From contig NC_020302.1 of assembly GCF_000341345.1 (NCBI RefSeq), positions 1,840,075 through 1,904,074 on the forward strand: DNA of 64,000 bases, in the 5' to 3' direction. This DNA is from Corynebacterium halotolerans YIM 70093 = DSM 44683. GTDB taxonomy: Bacteria; Actinomycetota; Actinomycetes; Mycobacteriales; Mycobacteriaceae. This document shows positions 29,234 through 39,142 of this stretch, piece by piece. A program made the translations under genes and the position numbers. The notes under the pieces are model-generated. The model had not been told where the DNA came from. It saw only the letters and a list, made by a program, of their open reading frames with translations, and searched no databases. How positions within the stretch are numbered: the first letter of the stretch is position 1; each line of letters begins with the position of its first letter.

Positions 29234-30127
29234 ATGGCTGATGCGCTTTCCAATTCCGGGCTCGTTGTCGTCGACAAGCCGGCGGGGATGACCTCCCACG
29301 ACGTGGTCTCCCGTCTACGCCGGTTCTTCCGCACGAAACGTGTCGGGCACGCCGGCACCCTCGATCCGATGGCCACCGGCGTGCTCGTCGTCGGCATCGA
29401 GCGCGGCACCAGGTTCCTCGCCCACCTCGTGGCCACCACGAAGGCCTACGACGCGACCATCCGCCTCGGCGCGGCCACCACCACCGACGACGCCGAGGGC
29501 GACCACACGTGGGGCGAGTCGGCGGCGGCGCTGGACGAGGAGGCCGTGCGCGCGGCCGTCGGGAAGCTGACGGGCGAGATCATGCAGCGTCCGGCGTCGG
29601 TCAGTGCCATCAAGATCGCCGGCCGGCGCGCCCACGAGCTGGTGCGCTCCGGCGAGGAGGTCGAGATCCCCGCCCGCCCGGTGACGGTCTTCTCCTTCGA
29701 CATCCACGACCTGCGCCGGGAGGGTGAGTTCCTGGACCTGGACGTGTCCGTGTCGTGTTCCTCCGGCACCTATATCCGCTCCCTCGCCCGCGACCTGGGC
29801 GAGGCGCTCGGGATCGGCGGGCACCTGACCGCCCTGCGGCGCACCGAGGTCGGTCCCTTCGCGCTACCGGATGCGGTGGAGCTCGACTCGCTGGAGAACG
29901 AGCCCCGGCTGTCACTGTCGCTGGACGAGGCGCTGATCCGCTCGTACCCGGTGCTGGAGGTCACGGCCGAGGAGGGCGCGGCGCTGGCCATGGGCAAGTG
30001 GCTGGAGCCGCGCGGCCTGCAGGGCGTGCACGCGGCCGTCGACCCCGAGGGCAGGGCGATCGCCCTGATCCGGGAGAAGGGCAAGCGCCTGGCGACGGTG
30101 TTCGTGGCGCGGCCGTCGACGTTGTAG
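29234..30127 (+). CDS. truB: tRNA pseudouridine-55 synthase
   Basis: TruB makes pseudouridine 55 in the T-arm of tRNAs. The catalytic Asp is in the motif GHAGTLDPMATGVLVVGI near residue 43. The remaining family motifs (KAYDATIRLGAATTTDD, GTYIRSLARDLG) and a C-terminal TruB_C domain are present. The 297-residue length is standard. It is transcribed alone, followed by a cluster of inverted repeats. Confidence 0.96.
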   Translation: MADALSNSGLVVVDKPAGMTSHDVVSRLRRFFRTKRVGHAGTLDPMATGVLVVGIERGTRFLAHLVATTKAYDATIRLGAATTTDDAEGDHTWGESAAALDEEAVRAAVGKLTGEIMQRPASVSAIKIAGRRAHELVRSGEEVEIPARPVTVFSFDIHDLRREGEFLDLDVSVSCSSGTYIRSLARDLGEALGIGGHLTALRRTEVGPFALPDAVELDSLENEPRLSLSLDEALIRSYPVLEVTAEEGAALAMGKWLEPRGLQGVHAAVDPEGRAIALIREKGKRLATVFVARPSTL

Positions 30128-30140
30128 CCGTCCGCCCGGC

Positions 30141-30261
30141 CCGAGATCGCCTCGCCGAGACCGCTTCACCGAGAGGAGTCGGTGATCTCGGCGGCAGGGT
30201 GTCCTCCCCACCGAGATCACCCCCTGATCTCGGTGAAGCCCTCTCAGTCAGGTGATCTCGG
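30141..30261. repeat. cluster of CCGAGATC inverted repeats downstream of truB
   Basis: CCGAGATC or its complement occurs five times: 30141-30148, 30184-30191, 30211-30218, 30226-30233 and 30254-30261. A perfect 11-base hairpin forms from 30209-30219 with 30225-30235. The same upstream arm can instead pair with 30181-30191. It lies between convergent truB and pptT and may terminate both. Confidence 0.75.
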
Positions 30262-30293
30262 CCGGGACAATCCGCCCACCGGCACCGCCCCGC

Positions 30294-30950
30294 TCACACC
30301 ACCGCGGCCGAGGCGATCACGTAGCCGTCGCGCAGCATCCAGCGGCCGTCGATGAACGGCACCGGGGTGGGCCGGACCAGCAGGTAGGAGATGAAGGTGC
30401 CGTCCTCGCGCAGATCGATCTCGGCCTGCTCGAAGCCGAGCCAGCGCTGGGTCATCGGGAACCAGGCCTTGTAGGTGGCCTCCTTGGCGCAGAACAGCAG
30501 CCGGTCGGCGCAGGTCATACCGTTCTCGCGGAACCGCTCCAGCTGGGCGAACTCGCCGACCCGGGCGATGGATCCCACCACGCCCTCGGGCAGCGGTTCG
30601 GCCGGCTCCGCGTCCAGCCCCATCGACCGGACGTGGCGGCGCGGGGCGACCACGGCGGCGCGGAAGCCCTCGGTGTGGGTCAGCGATCCGGTCACGGTCG
30701 ACGGCCACAGGGGCATGCCCCGCTCCCCGCGCAGAATCGGCTGCTCACCGGTGAGCCCGAGGTCCCGCAGCGCCTGGTGGGCGCACCAGCGGGCGTCACC
30801 GAACTCGGCCTTCCGGATGTCCACCGAGTGCGACACGAGCGCCTGCTCCAGCGGGTGGAGGTGCCGGAAGTTCTGCAGGTCGGGCTCACGCCGGGAGGTC
30901 TTGACATAGCAGAAGCGGGCGGAGGGGGGAAAGAGACTCTCGTCAAGCAT
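30294..30950 (-). CDS. pptT: 4'-phosphopantetheinyl transferase (PptT-like)
   Basis: The 218-residue Sfp-type enzyme loads phosphopantetheine onto acyl carrier proteins, including type I FAS and mycolate-assembling PKS13 in corynebacteria. Magnesium and CoA-binding motifs are seen: GSLTHTEGFRAAVV, SMGLDAEPAEPLP and FCAKEATYKAWF. Its ATG overlaps the end of the upstream phosphoesterase gene by 8 bases, so they are co-transcribed. Confidence 0.9.
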   Translation of the reverse strand: MLDESLFPPSARFCYVKTSRREPDLQNFRHLHPLEQALVSHSVDIRKAEFGDARWCAHQALRDLGLTGEQPILRGERGMPLWPSTVTGSLTHTEGFRAAVVAPRRHVRSMGLDAEPAEPLPEGVVGSIARVGEFAQLERFRENGMTCADRLLFCAKEATYKAWFPMTQRWLGFEQAEIDLREDGTFISYLLVRPTPVPFIDGRWMLRDGYVIASAAVV

Positions 30951-31752
30951 TGTCCTCCCCCTCTCTGAGCACGGGGTACGGCCACTGCCGGTCCACGGGG
31001 TGGCGCTCCCACTCCCGCGGGTAACCGAGCGAGACCTCGATGTGCGGTACCCCGCCGACCTCCACGACGCCGGGCATGTGGAGGTGGCCGTAGATGACAG
31101 CCTCCGCGTTGTAGCGTTCGGCCCAGGTGCGGGTGTGCCGGGTGCCGCACCACAGCCCCAGTTCGGCCCAGCGCATGTTCAGGGTGGGTTCCTGCACGAG
31201 CGGCCAGTGATTGACCAGGATGGTCGGCCCGTCGATGCGGCTCAGCCGTTTGATGGAGTAGGCCAGCCGGTCCCAGCACCAGGCGCGGATGTCCGCGAAG
31301 GGGGCGATGGCGAACTCGTCGGTCATCATGATCTGGTTCTCCCGGGCCGCCTCCACGGCCTGTTCCACCGTCATGCCGGGGCGTCGGAAGCTGTAGTCGT
31401 AGAGGGTGAACAGCGGGACGACGGTCACGCCCGCGAAGACCGGGTACGGGTCCTCCGGGGTCAGCACGTCGATGCTGCGGCAGCCGGCGACGAGCTCGGA
31501 GTACTTGTCGCGGCCCTTGCAGCGGTCCGCGGACCGGGAGAACAGCTCGTGGTTGCCGGGTACCCAGATCACGCAGGCGAAGCGGCGGCGCAGCCGCTCG
31601 AGGATGCGCAGCACCAGGTCGGTGCGTTCGGCGACGTCACCGGCGACGATCAACCAGTCGGAGGGGTCCTCCGGCTGGATGTCGTCGATTCTGCCGCCGT
31701 TGGCCTTGACCGCCGCGTGGAGGTCGGACACGGCCCAGAGCGTGGTGGTCAC
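30943..31752 (-). CDS. calcineurin-like metallophosphoesterase
   Basis: The 269-residue protein has the metallophosphatase motifs SDLHA (residues 9-13), IVAGDVAE, GNHELF, and NHWPLVQEP followed by YGHLHMPG. It is probably cytoplasmic; the substrate is unknown, though such genes are regular pptT neighbours in corynebacteria and mycobacteria. GTG 31752 is chosen because GGGGGAG precedes it and family members begin just before the WAVSDLH strand; the longer frame would overlap the MATE gene. Confidence 0.88.
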   Translation of the reverse strand: MTTTLWAVSDLHAAVKANGGRIDDIQPEDPSDWLIVAGDVAERTDLVLRILERLRRRFACVIWVPGNHELFSRSADRCKGRDKYSELVAGCRSIDVLTPEDPYPVFAGVTVVPLFTLYDYSFRRPGMTVEQAVEAARENQIMMTDEFAIAPFADIRAWCWDRLAYSIKRLSRIDGPTILVNHWPLVQEPTLNMRWAELGLWCGTRHTRTWAERYNAEAVIYGHLHMPGVVEVGGVPHIEVSLGYPREWERHPVDRQWPYPVLREGEDNA

Positions 31753-31765
31753 CGGTCTCCCCCTC

Positions 31766-33088
31766 TCACGAACTGCCTTCCACATTATGTACCACAGCCC
31801 AGCGCATGGACCGGAAGCGGAGCACCACCGCGACCATCCGGATGACGATGAACGCCAGCAGGCCCGCCCAGATTCCCGTCAGTCCGCCGTCGACGGCGTA
31901 GGAGATCCACACCCCGGGCAGGAAGCCGAACACCACCGAGGCGATGGTGATCGTGCGCAGGTAGCCCGCGTCGCCGGCGCCGAGCAGCACGCCGTCGAGG
32001 GCGAAGACGACGCCGCCGAGGATGATCATGACGATCATCAGCCACCACGGCCCGGCCAGCGCGTCGAGTACCGCGGCGTCGGTGGTGAAGATGCGCGGGA
32101 TGACCCCGGCCAGCGCCGCGAACACCAGGCCGATGAAGCCGGCGAAGATCACCGAGTAGACGGTCACCCGGGTGCCCACCCGCCTGGCGACGCCGACCGT
32201 GCCCCGGCCGAGCGCCGCGCCCGTCAGCGCCTGCGCGGCGATGGCCAGCGAGTCGAGGATGAGGGTGATGAAGTTCCACAGCTGCAGCATGATCTGGTGC
32301 GCGGCCAGCGACGAGGTGCCGAAGCGCGCGGCGACGGCGGCCGCCGAGATGAACGCCACCTGGAACGACAGGGACCGCACGATCAGGTCGCGGCCGAGCA
32401 CCAGTTGGCGGACGATCACCGACCACCGCGGCCGCCACGAGCCGGTGTGCTGGCGTGCCAGCGCGACCACGAAGCACGTCGCCGTGACCGCTACGCCGAC
32501 GACATTGGCCGCCGCGGAGCCGACCAGCCCGAACCGGCCGACCAGGACGGGCACCAGGACGGCGCCCGGGATGACCCCGGCGAGGGTGAAGTACAACGGC
32601 CAGCGAGTGTTCTGCACCCCGCGCAACCAGCCGTTGCCCGCCATGGTCACCAGGGTCAGCGGGATGGCGAAGGCGGCCACGTGCAGCCAGCGGGCGGACG
32701 CGTCCGCCGTGGCCTCGTCGCCGGTCAGCGCCAGGGCGATGGGGCGGGCGAGGATCCACACGGCGGTGGCGAGCAGCAGCCCGATGAACAGCCCCACCCA
32801 GGTCGCCTGCACACCCTCGGCCACCGCTTCCCGACGCCGCCCCGAGCCGAACAGCCGCGAGGCGCGCGCCGTGGTGCCGTAGGACAGGAACGTCAGCTGG
32901 GTGGTCACCGTCGACTGCACCGTGGTGCCGGCGGCCAGGGCCGCGAGCTCGAAGGCGCCGAGACGGCCGACCACGGCGGTGTCCAGCAGCAGGTACAACG
33001 GGGTCGCGGCGAGCACGCCGAGCGCCGGGAAGGCCAGCGCGAAGATCTGCCGGGCGGTGACCACGCCCGTTTCCACCGGACGGGTCAA
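31766..33088 (-). CDS. MATE family efflux transporter (DinF-like)
   Basis: The 440-residue membrane protein has about twelve helices in two homologous halves (FALAFPALGVLAATPLYLLLDTAVVGRLG and the LTGAALGRGTVGVARRVG linker region). MATE proteins export cationic drugs or metabolites using Na+ or H+. The TTG start at 33088 overlaps the nrnA stop, pointing to coupling with the rbfA-nrnA genes. GTG codons at residues 5, 9 and 10 are alternative starts. Confidence 0.9.
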   Translation of the reverse strand: MTRPVETGVVTARQIFALAFPALGVLAATPLYLLLDTAVVGRLGAFELAALAAGTTVQSTVTTQLTFLSYGTTARASRLFGSGRRREAVAEGVQATWVGLFIGLLLATAVWILARPIALALTGDEATADASARWLHVAAFAIPLTLVTMAGNGWLRGVQNTRWPLYFTLAGVIPGAVLVPVLVGRFGLVGSAAANVVGVAVTATCFVVALARQHTGSWRPRWSVIVRQLVLGRDLIVRSLSFQVAFISAAAVAARFGTSSLAAHQIMLQLWNFITLILDSLAIAAQALTGAALGRGTVGVARRVGTRVTVYSVIFAGFIGLVFAALAGVIPRIFTTDAAVLDALAGPWWLMIVMIILGGVVFALDGVLLGAGDAGYLRTITIASVVFGFLPGVWISYAVDGGLTGIWAGLLAFIVIRMVAVVLRFRSMRWAVVHNVEGSS

Positions 33089-34044
33089 CGCCGACTACCC
33101 AGCGCCCCCAGCAGCTCGCGGACGACGTCCTCGGCCGGGCCGGAGGTCGTGTAGCCCGCGGCTGGGACGTGTCCCCCGCCGCCCAGGGAGACCGCGACGG
33201 CGCTGACGTCCATGACGGTCGAGCGCAACGAGACCGCCCAGCGCTGCGGCCAGGTCTCCTTGAACACCACGCCGAGGTCGGTGCCGTGGAGCGCGCGCAC
33301 GAAGTCGACGAGACTCTCCACCGCGGCGTCGGCGTGCCCGGCGGTGCGCTCCCGGTCCGCGACCAGGACGGCCACGGAGCAGGTCGGGGTGCGTTCGACC
33401 CGCAGACCAGAGAGGACGCCGCCGATCATGCGCAGGTCGTCCGGGGTGGTGCCGTCGATGAGGTCGACGGCGATCTGCCGGGTGTCCAGGCCGTGGCCCA
33501 TCAACTCGGCGGCGAAGGTGTGCATGCGCGGCCTGCCCCAGCGGAAGCTGCCGGTGTCGGTGACCAGACCGGCGTAGAGGCAGTGGGCGATGTCGTGGTC
33601 GACGCTCACCCCCAGCTCCTCGAAGAGCCGGCCGAGCACGGTCGTGGTGGACTCGGCGGAGTCGTCGATGAGGTCGACCGTGCCGAAGCCGGGGTTGGAG
33701 GCGTGGTGGTCGATGACCAGCACCCGCTCCCGGCCGGCCCCGATCTCGTCGGCGACCGTGCCGGTCCGGTCGAGCGAACCGCAGTCGACGGTGATCACCA
33801 GGTCCTCGTCGCCGGGTAGCTCGTCGACGAGCCGCAGTTCACCGGCGCCGGGGATGGTCAGCAGGTTCTCCGGGACCGCCATCCGCTGCCCCACCACCGC
33901 CACGGCCTCCTTGCCGAGCTGGCGCAGGGCCGCGACGGTCGCGCACGCGGAGCCGACGGCGTCGGCGTCGGGGCGCAGGTGGGTGACCACGGTGACGGAC
34001 CGCGCGGCGGCGATGAGCCGGGCGGCGGCCGCGTAGTCAGGCAC
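33085..34044 (-). CDS. nrnA: DHH-family phosphoesterase, NrnA-like oligoribonuclease / pAp phosphatase
   Basis: The 319-residue protein has the DHH and DHHA1 domains of bacterial NrnA, which degrades nanoRNA and 3'-phosphoadenosine 5'-phosphate. Metal motifs are THLRPDADAVGSA, TVDCGSLDRTG and VIDHHASNPGFG, with GGGGHVPAAGYT as the C-terminal substrate motif. Its GTG overlaps the rbfA stop (TAGTG), so translation is coupled to rbfA. Confidence 0.92.
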   Translation of the reverse strand: MPDYAAAARLIAAARSVTVVTHLRPDADAVGSACATVAALRQLGKEAVAVVGQRMAVPENLLTIPGAGELRLVDELPGDEDLVITVDCGSLDRTGTVADEIGAGRERVLVIDHHASNPGFGTVDLIDDSAESTTTVLGRLFEELGVSVDHDIAHCLYAGLVTDTGSFRWGRPRMHTFAAELMGHGLDTRQIAVDLIDGTTPDDLRMIGGVLSGLRVERTPTCSVAVLVADRERTAGHADAAVESLVDFVRALHGTDLGVVFKETWPQRWAVSLRSTVMDVSAVAVSLGGGGHVPAAGYTTSGPAEDVVRELLGALGSRR

Positions 34045-34484
34045 TACCGCTCGTCCCCCTCACTCTTGTAGGGGTTGGCCTCCCCCGCCGGGGTGGCGTT
34101 CTCCTTCAGGCGGGCCAGCTCCTCGTCGCGCGCGCGGGCACGGGCGAGCAGCTCCTCCATGTGGGCGGAGGCCTCCGGGACGGTATCCAGCTCGAAGGAC
34201 AGCGTGGGCGTGTAACGCACGCTGAGTTCGTCACCGACGATCTTGCGGAGCTGGCCACGGGCGCGGTTCAGGGCCTCGGCGGCGGCGTCGAGATCCGGCT
34301 CCTCGTCGATGGTGCGACCGCGGACCGTGTAGAACACGGTGGCGTCGTGGAGGTCACCGGTGACCCGCGTGTCGGTGACGGTGACAAACTCCAGCCGACG
34401 GTCCTTGACCTCTCGCTCGATGGCGGAGGCCACGATGGTCTGGATGCGCTTGGCCATACGGGCTGCGCGGGCGTTATCGGCCAT
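34044..34484 (-). CDS. rbfA: 30S ribosome-binding factor A
   Basis: RbfA assists late maturation of the 30S subunit. The 146-residue protein has the KH-like fold: [22 protein letters not shown] at the start and [28 protein letters not shown] at the end of the domain. A short charged tail ([12 protein letters not shown]) follows. AAGGGG precedes ATG 34484. It starts the rbfA-nrnA-MATE series. Confidence 0.95.
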   Translation of the reverse strand: MADNARAARMAKRIQTIVASAIEREVKDRRLEFVTVTDTRVTGDLHDATVFYTVRGRTIDEEPDLDAAAEALNRARGQLRKIVGDELSVRYTPTLSFELDTVPEASAHMEELLARARARDEELARLKENATPAGEANPYKSEGDER

Positions 34485-34520
34485 GACGTCCCCTTTCGCG
34501 GTGATGTTCGGTACCCGCCA

Positions 34521-34526
34521 ATCCTA
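34521..34526 (-). promoter_or_regulatory. -10 element of rbfA
   Basis: TAGGAT predicts a leader of about 30 bases carrying AAGGGG. It suggests that rbfA can be transcribed separately from infB. Confidence 0.35.
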
Positions 34527-34566
34527 CCGAAGCCACTGCGGCCCCGAAACGACCGGCGACGGCAAA

Positions 34567-34603
34567 GGCCCCGCCGCCCACACGGTGGTGGGTGGCGGAG
34601 CCC
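34567..34603 (-). terminator. hairpin between infB and rbfA
   Basis: GGCCCCGCCGCCCAC pairs with GTGGGTGGCGGAGCC with two mismatches. No U-run follows, so it may only attenuate. Confidence 0.5.
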
Positions 34604-34625
34604 CGGCCGGGTTCATCCGGGCGGA

Positions 34626-37490
34626 TTAGGTGCGCGGCACCTCGACCTGCTCGAAGACCTCGATCCGGTCACCGACCTCGATGTTCGGGTAGGACAGGAC
34701 CATACCGCACTCGTAGCCGGCGCTGACCTCGGTGACATCGTCCTTCTCGCGACGCAGCGACGTGATCTTCGCGTTGTCGGCGATGACGTTGCCGTCGCGG
34801 ATCAGGCGGACGGAAGCGCCGCGGCGGACCTTGCCGGACTCGACCATGCAACCTGCGATGAGACCGATGGCCGAGGCCCTGAAGGTCGCACGGATCTCCG
34901 CGGCACCGACCTCGCGCTCCTCGTAGATCGGCTTGAGCATGCCCGTGAGAGCCTGCTCGACCTCCTCGATCGCACGGTAGATGACCGTGTAGTAGCGGAT
35001 GTCGACGCCCTCGGCGTTGGCCTCCTCGGTGGCCTTGCCCTCGGCACGGACGTTGAAGGCGATGATCACCGCGTCCGAGGCGGAGGCCAGCGTCACGTTG
35101 GTCTGCGTGACCGCACCGACGCCACGGTCGATGATGTTCAGCTCGACCTCGTCGTCCATCTCGATCTTCAGCAGGGACTCCTCCAGCGCCTCGACGGAGC
35201 CGGCGTTGTCGCCCTTGAGGATGAGGTTGAGGGTGCTGGTCTCCTTGAGCACCGCATCCAGGTCCGCGAGGGAGACGCGCTTGCGGGAGCGCGCCTGCTG
35301 TGCGGAACGCTTGCGGGCGTCACGCTGCGCGGCGATCTGACGTGCCACGCGGTCGTCCTCGACCACGAGCAGGTTGTCGCCGGCACCGGGCACGCCGTTG
35401 AGGCCCTGCACCTGCACCGGACGCGAGGGACCGGCCTCCTCGACGTCGTTGCCGTACTCGTCGACCATGCGGCGGACACGACCGAAGGTGTCGCCGACCA
35501 CGATGGAGTCGCCGACGCGCAGCGTACCGCGCTGGACGATGACCGTGGCCACCGGGCCGCGGCCGCGGTCCAGGTGGGACTCGATGGCCAGGCCCTGGGC
35601 GTCCATCTCCGGGTTCGCCCGCAGATCCAGCTCGGCGTCCGCGGTGAGGACGACGGCCTCGAGCAGCTCGTCGATGTGCTGGCCCTGCTTGGCGGAGATG
35701 TCGACGAACATGGTGTCGCCGCCGTACTCCTCCGGGATCAGGCCGTACTCGGTGAGCTGCCCGCGGATCTTGTCCGGCTGGGCCTCCGGCTTGTCGATCT
35801 TGTTCACTGCGACCACGATCGGCACGTCAGCGGCCTTCGCGTGGTTGATGGCCTCCACCGTCTGCGGCATGACACCGTCGTCGGCGGCCACGACCAGGAT
35901 CGCGATATCCGTGGACTTGGCACCACGGGCACGCATGGCGGTGAATGCCTCGTGACCCGGGGTATCCAGGAACGTGATGCGGCGCTCGCGGTCCTCGATG
36001 GTCAGCGGCACCTGGTAGGCGCCGATGCCCTGGGTGATGCCGCCGGCCTCGCCGGAACCGACGTTCGCCTTACGGATGGTGTCCAGCAGGCGGGTCTTGC
36101 CGTGGTCGACGTGGCCCATGACGGTGACCACCGGAGGACGACGCTCGAGGTCCTCCTCGGAGCCCTCGTCCTCACCGAACTGCAGGTCGAAGGATTCGAG
36201 CAGCTCGCGGTCCTCGTCCTCGGGGGAGACGACATCGACGACGTAGTTGATCTCCGCGCCCAGCAGCTGCAGGGTCTCCTCGGGGACCGAGGCGGTCGCG
36301 GTGACCATCTCACCCAGGTTGAACAGCGCCTGGACCAGTGCGGCCGGATCGGCGTTGATCTTCTCGGCGAAATCGGACAGGGAGGCGCCGCGACGCAGGC
36401 GGACGGTCTTGCCACCGCCGTCGGGCAGGCGGACGCCACCGATGACGTTCGGGGCCTGCATCGCCTCGTACTCGTTGCGCTTCTGACGCTTCGACTTACG
36501 TCCGCGACGCGGTGCGCCACCCGGACGTCCGAAGGCACCGGCAGTTCCGCCGCGACGGCCGCCGCGGAAGCCACCGCCACCGGGGCGACCCGTGCCGCCA
36601 CCCGTACGGGCGCCGCCACCGCCACCGGCGCCGCGACCACCACGGCCGCCGCCGGCCGCCTTGGAAGGCATCTGACCCGGGCTCGGGTGCGACGGCATCA
36701 TTGCAGGGCTGGGACGACGGCCACCGCCCTGGGCCGGGCGATCGCTGCCCGGGCGGGGACCGCCCTGGCCGCCACGGCCGCCCTTGGCCGGGGCGCCGCC
36801 CTTACCACCCTGGGCACCGCCCGGACGCGGGCCGCCGCCGGGACGCGGGCCGCCGCCGGGACGGGGACCGCCGCCGGGACGCGGACCGCCGCCGGGACGC
36901 GGAGCGGGACGCTCGCCGCCGCCCGACGAGAACGGGTTGTTGGCCACGCGCGGAACACGGCCACCCGGCTTCGGCATGGCGTTGCCCGGGGTCGGGCGCT
37001 CGCCGCCCGGCTTCGGGCCGGGCTTGGGGGCACCGGCGCCCGGCTTCGGGCCCGGCTTCGGGGTGGCCGCACCGGCGCCCGGCTTGGGCGCGGAGGTGGG
37101 CTTGGGGGTCTGCTCAGCGGCGGCCGGCTTCGGCGCCGGAGCAGACTTCGGGGTCTGGGCACCCGGCCTGGGGGCACCGGCGCCCGGCTTCGGGCCGGGC
37201 CTGGCACCGGCGGCACCCGGCTTCGGGGTCTGGGCACCCGGCTTCGGACCGGGCTTGGGGGCACCGGCACCCGGCTTCGGACCGGGCCTGGCGCTCGTGG
37301 ACTTGGCGGGGGCGTCGCCGCCGCCGTTCTGCCTCTCATAGTGGGCACGCATCTTCTTGACCACCGGCGGTTCGATGGTCGAAGATGCGGTCTTGACGAA
37401 CTCGCCCTGCTCCTTGAGCGTGGCGAGCAGTTCCTTGCTGGTTACGCCGAGCTGCTTGGCGAGCTCGTGGACGCGTAGCTTTCCGGGCAC
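34626..37490 (-). CDS. infB: translation initiation factor IF-2
   Basis: IF-2 places initiator tRNA on the 30S subunit in a GTP-dependent step. The 954-residue protein has the N-terminal IF2_N domain ([21 protein letters not shown]) and a very long Pro/Gly/Lys/Arg-rich segment to about residue 330. A second IF2_N module precedes the G domain, which has [20 protein letters not shown] and NKIDKP; domains II-IV follow. The Pro-Gly-rich part is longer and more repetitive than in most bacteria but typical of actinobacteria. Confidence 0.96.
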   Translation of the reverse strand: MPGKLRVHELAKQLGVTSKELLATLKEQGEFVKTASSTIEPPVVKKMRAHYERQNGGGDAPAKSTSARPGPKPGAGAPKPGPKPGAQTPKPGAAGARPGPKPGAGAPRPGAQTPKSAPAPKPAAAEQTPKPTSAPKPGAGAATPKPGPKPGAGAPKPGPKPGGERPTPGNAMPKPGGRVPRVANNPFSSGGGERPAPRPGGGPRPGGGPRPGGGPRPGGGPRPGGAQGGKGGAPAKGGRGGQGGPRPGSDRPAQGGGRRPSPAMMPSHPSPGQMPSKAAGGGRGGRGAGGGGGARTGGGTGRPGGGGFRGGRRGGTAGAFGRPGGAPRRGRKSKRQKRNEYEAMQAPNVIGGVRLPDGGGKTVRLRRGASLSDFAEKINADPAALVQALFNLGEMVTATASVPEETLQLLGAEINYVVDVVSPEDEDRELLESFDLQFGEDEGSEEDLERRPPVVTVMGHVDHGKTRLLDTIRKANVGSGEAGGITQGIGAYQVPLTIEDRERRITFLDTPGHEAFTAMRARGAKSTDIAILVVAADDGVMPQTVEAINHAKAADVPIVVAVNKIDKPEAQPDKIRGQLTEYGLIPEEYGGDTMFVDISAKQGQHIDELLEAVVLTADAELDLRANPEMDAQGLAIESHLDRGRGPVATVIVQRGTLRVGDSIVVGDTFGRVRRMVDEYGNDVEEAGPSRPVQVQGLNGVPGAGDNLLVVEDDRVARQIAAQRDARKRSAQQARSRKRVSLADLDAVLKETSTLNLILKGDNAGSVEALEESLLKIEMDDEVELNIIDRGVGAVTQTNVTLASASDAVIIAFNVRAEGKATEEANAEGVDIRYYTVIYRAIEEVEQALTGMLKPIYEEREVGAAEIRATFRASAIGLIAGCMVESGKVRRGASVRLIRDGNVIADNAKITSLRREKDDVTEVSAGYECGMVLSYPNIEVGDRIEVFEQVEVPRT
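36823..36904 (-). repeat. 18-base tandem repeat inside infB
   Basis: Four complete 18-base units (36823-36840, 36841-36858, 36859-36876, 36877-36894) and a partial fifth encode the hexapeptide repeat PRPGGG. Units differ at only one to three positions. Confidence 0.85.
37009..37290 (-). repeat. degenerate [18 protein letters not shown] repeats in infB
   Basis: Many near-identical GGCTTCGGxCCGGGC-type segments encode the GPKPGAGAP and PGAQTPKPG repeats of the disordered IF-2 segment. They arose by repeat expansion and are not a CRISPR or mobile element. Confidence 0.7.
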
Positions 37491-37600
37491 TTCTCTCCTC
37501 TGGGTGTTTCCTAGAGATCGAGTAAGCCCCGGAGGGACGGGCTCGACCTCTAGATGATGTTTGTGACGTTCATCGCTGATGCTTCATCGCAGAGTGCTCA

Positions 37601-37936
37601 TCAGTGTTCGGTCTTCCTTACAATGTCGGGTCCGGCAGCATGTGCTGCGAGGTACCTGCGTACGTGACCGGTGTCCACTGTCGTGGACACCCGCAACGCC
37701 CGCCTGAAGGCGCGGCGCTGTTCCGCCAGCTCGAGTACCGCGAGATCGGGGGTAATCCAGGCTCCCCTGCCGGGCAGCCTACGCGCGGGGTCCGCGAGCG
37801 CCGTACTGCGGGTGGGGTCCTGCGGATCGAGGACCACCCGGAGCAGTTCGGTGTCGGGCCTGCGCTCCCGGGTAGCGATGCAGGTTCGGATGCGGATCTC
37901 TCGCGGTGCAGTCACACTGTCGCGGGTCTCCGGCAT
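37601..37936 (-). CDS. ylxR: YlxR (DUF448) family RNA-binding protein
   Basis: This 111-residue protein is the small partner encoded between nusA and infB. The motif RTCIATRERRPDTELLRVV and the GRGAWITPDLAVLELAEQRRAFRRALR stretch are typical of YlxR. ATG 37936 is supported by AAAGGAG four bases upstream; the longer frame has no support. It precedes infB by about 110 bases. Confidence 0.9.
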   Translation of the reverse strand: MPETRDSVTAPREIRIRTCIATRERRPDTELLRVVLDPQDPTRSTALADPARRLPGRGAWITPDLAVLELAEQRRAFRRALRVSTTVDTGHVRRYLAAHAAGPDIVRKTEH

Positions 37937-38036
37937 TCGACTCCTTTGTGTATCGCGGGATTCAACTGATCTCGTGGCCACCGGTCACCGGCTGTGGCAG
38001 GTGTACGGCAACCTCTCGGCACGTGGGCCGTCCTGT

Positions 38037-38065
38037 AGTTTACGCCATTTTCACCTGAAATTGAA
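38037..38065 (-). promoter_or_regulatory. predicted promoter of ylxR-infB
   Basis: TTCAAT (38060-38065) and TAAACT (38037-38042) are 17 bases apart, directly after the nusA terminator. The leader of ylxR would be about 95 bases. Confidence 0.5.
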
Positions 38066-38067
38066 CT

Positions 38068-38098
38068 CGCGGACCGCGGAGATGTTCCGCGGTCCGCG
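38068..38098 (-). terminator. hairpin downstream of nusA
   Basis: A perfect 13-base stem (38068-38080 with 38086-38098) has a 5-base loop, with a T-rich stretch just after it in the nusA direction. It separates rimP-nusA from ylxR-infB or acts as an attenuator. Confidence 0.75.
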
Positions 38099-38143
38099 CG
38101 GGACCCCACCTATCGGACCGATTGGCCCGCTGCCGACCCCTGC

Positions 38144-39142
38144 CTAGTCGGCGTCGGAATGGATGTCGATCTTCCATCCGGTCAGCCGCGCGGCCAGGCG
38201 GGCGTTCTGCCCCTCCTTGCCGATGGCCAGGGACAGCTGGTAGTCCGGCACCGTCACCTTGGCGGTCTGCGCCTCCGGATCGGTGACCTCCACGCGCACG
38301 ACCTTCGACGGCGCCAGGGCGTTGCCGACGTAGGTCGCCGGGTCCTCCGAGTAGTCGATGATGTCGATCTTCTCGCCGCCGAGCTCGCGCATGATGTTGG
38401 ACACGCGCTGCCCGCGCGGGCCGATGCACGCGCCCTTGGCGTTGAGCCCCTTGACGCGGCCGACGACGGCGACCTTGGAGCGGTGGCCGGCCTCGCGGGC
38501 GATGCCGAGGATCTCGACGGAACCGTCGGCGACCTCGGGGATCTCCAGCTCGAACAGTCCGCGGACCAGCTCGGGGTGGGTGCGGGAGAGATTGACCTGG
38601 ACGTTCTGGGGACCGCGCTGCACGCCGACGATGAAGCACTTGACGCGGTCGCCGTGACGGAGCTTCTCACCGGGGAGCTGCTCGGCGGGCAGCAGGATGC
38701 CGTCCTGTGAGTCGGCCTCGGTGCCGAGCTGGACGACGACGATGCCGCGGTCGTTGGCGCGGACGTCGCGCTGGACCACGCCGGAGACGACGCGGCCCTC
38801 GAAGGACTGGTAGGCGTCGAAGACGCGGCCGGCCTCCGCCTCACGCAGGCGGCGGACGATGGCCTCGCGCACGGCGCGGGCGCCCACCCGGCCGAAATTG
38901 GCCGGGGTGTCATCGTACTCGGAGACGACCTCGCCGTCGTCGTCGAGTTCGGAGACGGTCACCGCCACCGAGCCGGTCGTCGTGTCGATGTCGACGCGCG
39001 CCTTCGAGCTGCCGTCCGCCTCGGTGCCGCGGAACTCGCGGTAGGCGTGCAGGAGGGCTCCGGCGATGGTGCCGAGCAGGTCGTCGACGTCGATCCCCTT
39101 GTCGTCCTCGATCGCCTTCAGCGCCTGCAGGTCGATATTCAC
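38144..39142 (-). CDS. nusA: transcription elongation/termination factor NusA
   Basis: NusA binds RNA polymerase and modulates pausing, termination and antitermination. The 332-residue protein has the N-terminal polymerase-binding domain, an S1 domain ([23 protein letters not shown]) and two KH domains ([26 protein letters not shown]). It has no C-terminal acidic repeats, which is normal for actinobacteria. The GTG at 39142 overlaps the rimP stop (GTGA) with AGAGGA upstream; the in-frame ATG 39160 is the alternative. Confidence 0.95.
   Translation of the reverse strand: MNIDLQALKAIEDDKGIDVDDLLGTIAGALLHAYREFRGTEADGSSKARVDIDTTTGSVAVTVSELDDDGEVVSEYDDTPANFGRVGARAVREAIVRRLREAEAGRVFDAYQSFEGRVVSGVVQRDVRANDRGIVVVQLGTEADSQDGILLPAEQLPGEKLRHGDRVKCFIVGVQRGPQNVQVNLSRTHPELVRGLFELEIPEVADGSVEILGIAREAGHRSKVAVVGRVKGLNAKGACIGPRGQRVSNIMRELGGEKIDIIDYSEDPATYVGNALAPSKVVRVEVTDPEAQTAKVTVPDYQLSLAIGKEGQNARLAARLTGWKIDIHSDAD

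Noticed and set aside
36823..37290. Regular short repeats resembling a repeat array
   Set aside because: They are in frame, encode Pro-Gly repeats of IF-2 and have no spacers, so they are not a CRISPR array.
34161..37478. 1105-codon open frame antisense to infB
   Set aside because: It is a GC-rich shadow of infB; its protein is repetitive Arg/Ala/Gly/Thr without domains.
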